The notes under the pieces: model-generated
What the model saw: only the letters and a program-made list of their open reading frames with translations
What the model was told of the DNA's origin: nothing
The model's database searches: none
Made by a program: the position numbers and the translations under genes
DNA from: Chamaecrista fasciculata
Taxonomy: Eukaryota > Streptophyta > Magnoliopsida > Fabales > Fabaceae
DNA: 64,000 nt
Direction of reading: 5' to 3'
NCBI GenBank assembly: GCA_003254925.1
Contig: QANZ01048681.1
Location: 202,062 to 266,061, forward strand
In this document: positions 55,801-64,000 of the stretch, piece after piece
How positions within the stretch are numbered: position 1 is the stretch's first letter
How the letters are laid out: each line of letters opens with the position of its first letter

Positions 55801-56860
55801 AGGCCAATACAAGAAATGAAATTTACATAAAATAAATACTATGAGCTACACAATATCATGCATGAACATTAAAATGTTCGAAACATATCAATGTAAGATC
55901 CAATTCCAGATGGCCACATCAAGGAGCAGGCGGTAAATTAAGGTCTTCCTGCTATCAAGAGACTTCATATAATCTTCAAAGCTGTTAGAAGTAAGAATAT
56001 AGTAGCTACTTAACATCAAAATATATAAATATGCATGAACGTCCTAACTGGGAACTGGTATAAACTGGGATTTAGAAGTAAAAACTGGAGGCGAAATTAA
56101 CAATATTTCGCCAAAGAATCAAAGATAACAGAAAATAATATTGATTCAAATGAAGATGCACTGGTCCAACTTTTAGAGATACATAAGCAACAAGTAAAAG
56201 GGAGCAGCATGTATTAAAGGTATACAAAGTTTGTATAGATCAATATTACCAGATTGTTTTTTCTTCAATGATTTGCGCTGCCGTTCAATAGCTTCCTTTG
56301 TTTCTATTAGTTGTCTCTGGGGCAAAATAAAAAGAATCGGAGTTTAGAAACACTATATTATAATTGCATTCAGATACTAAGCAACTGTAACAAAATCATG
56401 AGGTTGACAAGTTGTCAAGATCCTTAGATCACATTTATAATCCACCTCCTACACACTATCTTGACCAGCTGTGTAGCATTTGAAGATAACAAGGATTGCA
56501 ATCAAGATTGTAGGATTCTTCCTGGAAGATTGCATATCATACATATATATATATGTATATATTGTAATTCCTTGTTTGTCTCAAATGGCACCCATTATAA
56601 GGCCAAAACATACTTTTCTACCAGAAATTACTACATGTAGCATGTTATATATTGCTTCTTGTATCCTGACTATTGATTCTCTTGAAATTTGTTGGATAGA
56701 CTGAATTATTGAATGTGTCTAAGTTAAGTGAATTATTTCTCAAGTTTTTATCACGAGATTCTAAGACTTTTATAACATGACTTTTTCTAAATATACTTGT
56801 TTTTTAAAGTTATTAAATATGACGAGGTTTTGATAGTTTTAGACTTGTATGATAATTTTG

Positions 56861-56893
<33 letters not shown>

Positions 56894-59532
56894 GTACATA
56901 TATATATATATATATTATATTGTGTTGTAAAAGATAAAATCTTATGATCAAAATTCAATCTTACAATACAATCATTTTTACCTCAGCCAACCCTATATTA
57001 AATCTCAATATTAACAACCTTGAAACTTGATGAGCTTTATAATCTAAGGAGGTCAAGATCATCAAAGAAAGGCATATATTCCTTCCTGTTCTTATATGAA
57101 TCAAAAGGGGAAGCATTCTCAAAGATTGATAGCTATATATGTCGGTTGTGATAAGATTTGGTGTTTCTGCTATTTGTATTTTAAAGTTTAAATATTAAAT
57201 CATTACATTAGATTAGCCATGTATGTTTTTAAGTTGGTCAGCATATATTTCGTTGGGATTAGGATAAAATTAGTTGCAAAATTCCTTTATCTTTTAAGTA
57301 TATTTGTACAATCTCTGCTAAGGAATATCATCAGAACTCTCTATATAGAGGAGTATGAATTGCATCAGACATTATCAGGAGACAGATTGTAAGATACAAA
57401 GAGGAGGAATGCCATGGTAGCTAGCTAGTGTTGTGATGGGAGCCAAGTGCCCTTAGAGAACCCTTCCTCAAAAGTAAGCTATTGAAGGAGGAGAACCAAG
57501 GCACTTAAGTATTCCAATAAACATCTCATTCTACTCAATGTGAGACTTATGCATCTCATACACTGCCTGTAAGGCCATCTGTAGTCAGCTCGCTCATTTA
57601 AAATACTACATAGCTCCACATATAGGATTAACAATTCACTGCATATAATAATGAGCAATGGAATTGTCTATGCCTCCTCTTCTCACAATAAGCAACACAT
57701 CCTTTAACATAAATCATATCAATATTTTCAACCCCCCACCCCCAAAAAAAAAAGATTATATCAAAAAGTGACAAACAATAACTACAACACAAATTGAAAA
57801 GAGGAAAAATTATGTTACTAATTTAGAGACAGAACGGAGAAAGAAATTGAGAGAGAAGGAAGCACAGAAAATGGAACATACAAGTTGGGCATTTAGATCC
57901 TTTAAAGCTTGGCCCTCTTCCCATGTCTCAGATATGATAGTTCCAGCTCTACATTTCACAATCAAATATCTTAGTAAACCAGCAACTGAAAAGAGAATAA
58001 GAACATTTTTGGTCTTACAATGGTCCACCTAACCTGATTACGCCAACATTTCCCAGTCTTAAGGAGTCCTGGCGTACTTTCAACCTCGCTTCTTGCCTCT
58101 CAGACTTTGAAACTGATATCAGCAAATCAGATATTATTTTTGTCCTCTGCAAAGTAGAAAGATCAAATGTAAATATGCTTGTTTAATTTACAGAGTGCAT
58201 AAAATATCCAATAACTTTATTTTCCAGTTCTCTTTTTCATTTATGGGGAGAGAGACAGTGCACATGGGACCGGAACTAATTATTCCCAAATTTAATCAGC
58301 TGTACAACCTCAGTCATTTTCCTTTCCTTTTTATCATACATAAATGATTCGATCTTTCCATTCAGAACTATAAATCTACAACTTAACTCCTTAGGGAGGC
58401 TAACTGAATAATCAATACAATCCTGTGTTCTAAATCCTCCCAGTGTCCATATTAGTCACCATCAGTTATACTGGAATCTTTTTAGGTGATTGCAGCAGGG
58501 AACCTTAGGATAGGCTTTTGGTATGCTTTGGTCTTTTGGGGGATCAGGGGATGTAAAGTGAACTTAAGAAAATCTTGAGACAGTTCAAAATCATAGGGAA
58601 ATGTATTTTGTTAGCAATAATTTGGAGTATTCATGGAACCAACATCAAAATTCTAAGAGCAAAAGTTTCTTCACATTAACTTCTGTAGGATGGGCTTTCT
58701 AAATGTTCCTAGAGCTTTGTCAAAAATAATCAAGGGAGAAGTTAAGAGAAATGGTCAGAAGAAATCAAATAGGATGTATTATTGAAAGACTCAAGACAAA
58801 CCATACCCTTTTTTGTGCTCTACAAGTAACTATTTTCTTAACCTACCAGGCTTTCCTAAGTTCTCAATACACAATATCTCTTGAAAGGATGATTCTTTCC
58901 TTAACCTCCTGATAAATGTAGGAACTTTGTGTATATCAAAAGTAAAGAGCTACAAGTTATTGATACAAGATGGGAGATCCTATTCTAGGAAGGAGAATCA
59001 AATACAATAATTACTAATATCACTAGCACTCAAGCTAAAATCTAGGGTCAACAATCACTTTAATGAACGATGATTCTAATTTATTCACATCATAATCCTA
59101 ATTGATTCACAACACCTAACAATTCATTCCAGAAAGTTTAATATGTTTTAAGGAGCAGATATGAAGAGCAGATCTGCCGAAGTACGTGAATTAGAAGATC
59201 TCAGCCATCCATCACTATGGATTTGTACTTGAATTTTTTAATGGACAAGATCACCCAATTCACATACTTCTACTTTAGCAGATCCACTCCCTATCTTTTG
59301 ACACTCTTTAGTTCCATGTTGAGGACCATTTCATCCCAAAAACATCAACCATAAAATTAAATATAATCAGGAACGTTGGTGTAGCAAAAGTTCAGATAGA
59401 GTGTTAACAAAATAGGAACATAATATTCCAATTTCCATCCCCCTATTCTTAGGGTGTTCTCTTTTTATGAGGCTGTCACTTCCTCCTCTCTTGTAATTAT
59501 CTTCTTATCAAATAAGCTTCCTATTCTATCCA

Positions 59533-59570
<38 letters not shown>

Positions 59571-62500
59571 GATCCTTAACCTTTATTTATACTCATAGAA
59601 TAACAACTCAAAGACTTAATGCACTTAACTCTGGGTGCAATAACAAAAACAAATTCCTATACTAGATTTTCCTACATTTGTAATACTCCCTAATACTACA
59701 TTTTCCTATACTAGATTTTCTTAACCATGAATACTTTGCTAAAATCTTGATATTTCTTAAGAAACTCAAAATCTGTTGGAAGTGAGAGGGTAAAGGGGAA
59801 AGGGTGGGCAGGCCCCTACAAGTTCTTGAAGAAGTCGGACGGAGCAAAAGCGCATATAAGAAACAAAACTAAGACCTATGGTGCCCTATAAGATAAGCAT
59901 TTCCAGACTGGGTGAGATTTCGACATTAGAATTGAGTGAGGGCAGCAGTTCCTCCATGATAGCTATGAAATAGAGAAGTGACCACAAAACTGAGCAATAA
60001 GTCCATCCCATAATGGGTGGTGAATATGGAGATCCAAATTTCTCTTTTTATGGGCAGAGGTATAGCACAAAGTCTTTTGATCCCTGAGTCGAAACATGTG
60101 TGAATTTCTATGACTAACCCTAACATAAATGCTCATGTCAACAACACCACTCATGAGTATGTATGAACAAATGCAGTAAAATAAAGTGAGGTAAATCGTA
60201 AAAGCAAAAGTGTTGATCAATTCTTAATAGACTAAAAAGAAATATGAAGACTGGTAAGATACATAGCAAATGATACAGAGCCAAGCAAGGGCACCTCCAT
60301 AGGTAGACCTATGAATCACTTGATTTAGGTATTATTATCAAAGCAAATGTTTGCATCTGCTCTCTACTGAACATGTGTCTCACTAGACATCAATCAAAAT
60401 TTGATAGATTAACCATTTTTTCTACTAAAAAGAAAAGACCATTTCAAATAAAACCACAATAATATACACACAAAAGCTAAAATAATCATACAATTGATAC
60501 CTTAGGCTTCATTTGATGTTCATGATCTTTCAGATCCTTCAATTCCTGTGCAAGCCATAAGAAAGCATAAAAATAACAGACAACTATTACAAAAAATTCA
60601 GGGAAAGTTTCGTTACTTATAAAATATTTTTCACTTAACCATGTATTCCAGTTTTTTCATTTTCCAAAAGCTAAGGTCCACTTGTTCATATACCTTTTCC
60701 AGTTGACGACAAAGATTCTGATTTTCTGAGATCTCTTGTTTTGATTTACACAACTCCTCCTCCAATGCAACAACTTTTGCCCGTAAAGATGTGTTCTCCT
60801 CCTATTTTAAGATAACAATGATGATAAGAAGGGAAAAAGGTTAAAGTTTTGAAATCCTGCAGGCTTTAGTGCTCTCAAAACTCCAATAAAACTAAGTTTT
60901 GTAGGATTTTGTTATCAAGATTTTCAAAAAAATGTACAATGTATAAAGACCTTTTTCAAGAGTAGATAATGTAATGTTGAATTATAAAGAATAGCCTTGT
61001 ACTATGGTTTTAATGGAAAACCTTGTAGGAATCATCTAGGAATTTTAAAGACATCGAGGAGAAGATAACTGAAATAGGCATAGCAAGCGTCTACTTATTT
61101 GGACACAAAGTCAAATATTCTTTCCCTTACTAGAAGATTTGCAAGAGGTATCTCGAGTTTTGTAGAAATCATACCTCTAATGAAGAAAAACTGTCATTGC
61201 GAAACTGGTCTTTGAGTCTGCCTTCCTGCAATAAACATAAGTTTGACAAAAACAGTTAGCGCAGTGCATTAAACATAAACAAATGACCATTCCGTTAATA
61301 AATTGTTTGATGTTGCCTTACCCTAACCAGACCAGAATGCTAAATGAAACATCCGAAGTGTTAGAACCTTCCTTGTCAAAAGAATAAATAAATAAAAAGG
61401 GCAAAGAAAGAACCAGATTTACTCAAGGTAAACAATCTGACTCCATTTCTCAAATACGCAGAAAGAGTGACAAGTAATTTTTTTCAGTAGTCATCATCTT
61501 ATATTTTGACTGTTTTTTTATCCATGTATCACCCACCCATCTTTTTACCTGCTATGTATATCAAAATAATGAAATAACCATTACAATACAATATGCAACT
61601 ATTTAGAAACATTGCACACCCGGAACCACAAAAGAAACAAAAGACGTGATATTTCATTTCTAAAGTAGTCCATGATCTTTTAAAACTATGTTGAAATCAC
61701 CAACATCAACCCAAATATAAAATTATAAGTTGAACCGTTCAAACAATAGAAGTTATTAGAATCCCATTATCAAAATTTTGAATACTTAGATCAGGGCCTC
61801 TTGTGAACTGAGATTGAAGGATGCTATCAATTTAGAATTCAGAACCAACAACCCGATCTCATTTACAATCAGTTTAAACTAGCTCGGGATCAAGCCAAGA
61901 TGTTTCTCTACCCATATCTTTGTAAATCCATAATCCATTAAGAGCTTTCAGTCCCAGACCGCCCATATAAACATGTAAGAGATATCCATTACTATAATGC
62001 AAGCACTTAGGTATTCAAGTGATATAGATGATGATATAGTATACGAAATTAAAAAAGATCAATAATGACAATTAAAAGGAAAAACCACATGTTGCAGTGC
62101 AAGAGACATACTCTATGATATGCATTCTCAAGCTGACCATTGGAAGCCAAAACTGGCGGAGGAGAGGTGTGAGACCTGATCTGATCAGTAACTCTGGGAC
62201 CACGTCCCCTACCTGAACTCGAATTCCCTCTTCCGCGGCCATTTTTTTTCCTATTTACATCGGTACTAATTTTAGTCTCTACAGCTTCCAAACTAGTTTG
62301 CTTTCCATCAGTTACAACCTGATAGCAAATTTCTTAGTCAGAAAAATGTATAAGAGACACTTTTTGTAGTAAAGATGGCCACATTTAATACATGGTCAAA
62401 GCACCCAAAAGAAAAGCACCAGTGGTTGTAAACAGCATAAAATTGGAAAGCTGGCCACAAAAGTAAGCAATATACCCGTGCATACTGGACTTTCATACAA

Positions 62501-64000
62501 GATGCAGCTAAGCCAAAGCTAAAGATACATGGATCATCAGATATAAACCAACCTCAACATGTTCATAAGTATCTGATTTGTTGTCAATTTTTTGGCGCTT
62601 TTGTGTGTTGGCTTGTATAAGGAACGCCCCACCATTCTGAATTAGACATACGAAGCAAGAGTCAATATACAAATTTGAATCCAAACATCTAGTAATTTCA
62701 AGATTGTTAAGCATAGAAGACAGTCTTCTTTTTATCAAAATAACAGTAAAAACCATGAAATACCTTACGAGTTTATGTCAGATATCATAGAGAAAAAAGA
62801 AAAACTAAAAAAAAAAGTGACAGGTATTCATAAGTAAGACTCACAAAGCTCAAAAACTCCTACTATCATTGGAACTGATGAATCATTGGTTCATCAGTAA
62901 TCAAATTAGATATTAGAGATAATAGTTCCAATGATAACCTGAATTTAGTGCAGACAAAAATTTTATCAGAAATATATGCTAATGAACCATGTATTTGATC
63001 AATTAATCATATTCCAACTTCTGAGAACATGTTTATTCAATTAAGTTAAATCATGTTACCTTTTACCGTTATTCTAATTTTCACGAGTCAAAGAGATTCA
63101 TCAATTTAAACAGACATCTAAGCCAACGAAAGCTACACCAACAACTGGACCCCCAAATTGAATCCTATCTAGCTGAGAAGAATTTGCTGCTAATGATTTT
63201 ATCAAGCATAGTCCAAAAAGGGGAACAATTCTCTTAGGTAAGTTCAACTGCAGTATATTACATCATGTGAAAAGCACAGCAAACCTACTTACCATGAATT
63301 AGTGGCACACGCAAATGTAAATTTCCCAAAAAGAAAAAAAAAAGAACAAAATTACATTTGCCAGAAAAAAGAAAGAACAAAAGGATATAGAAACGCTTTG
63401 CATACATATATTTTGGAAAATCGTAATGCCAAAGACCCTAATTTTTTGCTAATTTAGCTCCAACTAGGATTGATCCCAACCATTTCTGCTCTACAGCAGT
63501 GTTGCAAATTGCTGATGGCATCACTAAATGCGGTTACAATATTTAAAAAGGGTTGCGGCAAAAAATATCGTGGGGTGATGTGGTTGCGTTGTTCACCACA
63601 ACTGCTATATTACGATTTATGACCAGATGCGATCCGCAATTTGCAACACTGATCATAGCTCATAAACATCTTAGACAGCCTAATACATGCCCATATCTAA
63701 AGTTTAGCACATAGAAGTTACAAATTTCCATTACTACCAACGGTACATGGCAAATTAAAGGCCTAAAAATTTCCAAATACATAGTATTGAATTGGTTTAA
63801 GACTTACGTCATCATCAGAATCACTGGAAGTGGACGGTTCAGCCAAGTCCTCGGTAGCTCCCACGAATTTCACAGCCGAAGGAATAGAAGACCTAGTTGA
63901 TTGCTGAGAAGTCAGAACAGTGGTGGCTGCAGTGGAAGAAGCCTTGCCCACCATGCGAGCCTCAAGCTTTGCAATCTTTGTAGGCAAAGACTGGTCCGAT
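52807..64000 (-). CDS. TSL: TOUSLED-like Ser/Thr protein kinase, N-terminus beyond window
   Basis: Nuclear Ser/Thr kinase of the Tousled family, linked to chromatin assembly and to leaf and flower development. Exons: 63808-64000 (partial), 62553-62636, 62112-62318, 61175-61225, 60694-60801, 60501-60545, 58034-58146, 57882-57948, 56250-56316, 55662-55759, 55406-55585, 55028-55238, 54636-54900, 53827-53881, 53451-53612, 52807-52902. These give 666 codons plus stop in consistent phase; the family is near 690 aa, so only a short N-terminus is missing. Order: acidic/Ser-rich N-part (STSSDSDDD), basic Gly/Arg stretch (GRGRGNSSSGRGRG), coiled coil (EENTSLRAKVVALEEEL onward), then kinase. Kinase motifs: LLGKGGFSEVYK loop, VACKLHG lysine, HYDLKPGNVLF catalytic loop, VTDFGLSK, GTYWYLPPECF, VDVWSAGILFYQMLFG. 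The HRD arginine position is Tyr, as in the Tousled family. C-terminus AQDPYLMYSKK. Exon 12 has a tandem acceptor (55241 or 55238). Confidence 0.95.
59537..59565. repeat. (TA)n microsatellite in a TSL intron
   Basis: About 14 AT units inside the large intron 58147-60500. Other short (TA)n tracts lie at 56870-56915 (intron) and 48957-48975 (intergenic). Confidence 0.9.
62864..62936. repeat. Inverted repeat in TSL intron 1
   Basis: TATCATTGGAACT (62864-62876) and AGTTCCAATGATA (62924-62936) are perfect 13-bp reverse complements around a 47-bp spacer, which itself holds the shorter palindrome GATGAATCATTGGTTCATC. Confidence 0.75.
63497..63651. mobile_element. 155-bp MITE in TSL intron 1, perfect 16-bp TIRs
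   Basis: CAGTGTTGCAAATTGC at 63497-63512 is the exact reverse complement of GCAATTTGCAACACTG at 63636-63651. A CAGTG start is hAT-like. The flanks CTCTACAG and ATCATAGC do not form a clean 8-bp duplication, so the superfamily is tentative. Confidence 0.78.

Overview
The window is nuclear DNA of a flowering plant, very probably a eudicot. It is AT-rich, has long GT-AG introns, carries plant-type transposons (Helitron, hAT, Mutator-like and PIF/Harbinger MITEs, LINEs, a tRNA-derived SINE, a solo LTR), and holds five conserved plant genes. The family cannot be fixed from the sequence; a legume would fit but is only a guess. One ambiguous base (n, 38128) lies in a poly-G run. I found no bacterial operon, CRISPR array, tRNA or rRNA gene.

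Layout. (1) 1-2252, minus strand: 5' part of a cytosolic-type xylulose kinase (XK2-like); its 3' end runs off the left edge. (2) 4607-14532, minus strand: a complete 13-exon CNX1 gene, a MoeA-MogA fusion that inserts molybdenum into molybdopterin (646 aa deduced). (3) 21656-25700, plus strand: a five-exon, probably plastid-targeted FHA-domain protein (223 aa). (4) 29133-47159, plus strand: a complete 32-exon ubiquitin-specific protease of the UBP12/UBP13 (USP7/HAUSP) type (1118 aa), catalytic Cys at residue 208. (5) 52807-64000, minus strand: a TOUSLED-like Ser/Thr kinase; 16 exons and the stop codon are visible, and only the extreme N-terminus lies beyond the right edge. Exon borders were set by hand from splice sites and reading phase. 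In all four spliced chains with a visible start, and in the TSL chain read back from its stop codon, phases join without a frameshift.

The genes belong to unrelated pathways (pentose phosphorylation, molybdenum cofactor, plastid FHA protein, deubiquitination, chromatin-linked kinase), so this is ordinary eukaryotic gene order and not a functional cluster. From memory, CNX1 and TSL are also near neighbours on Arabidopsis chromosome 5, which hints at partial conserved synteny.

The gene-poor stretches (2253-4606, 14533-21655, 25701-29132, 47160-52806) and several large introns are built largely from mobile-element insertions. Many can be delimited exactly by target-site duplications: a Helitron with a captured J-domain exon; an hAT MITE nested in an older inverted-repeat element; twin Mutator-type foldbacks with 9-bp duplications; a SINE nested in an hAT element; a 5'-truncated L1 LINE and a 555-bp retroposon, each with a 17-bp duplication; a solo LTR in a UBP12 intron; and decayed LINE pieces in UBP12 introns. 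A puzzling inverted repeat at 15331-15751 encodes the same peptide on opposite strands, as if a gene fragment had been internally inverted. I see no convincing new multi-gene system; the nested and captured elements are the most unusual content.
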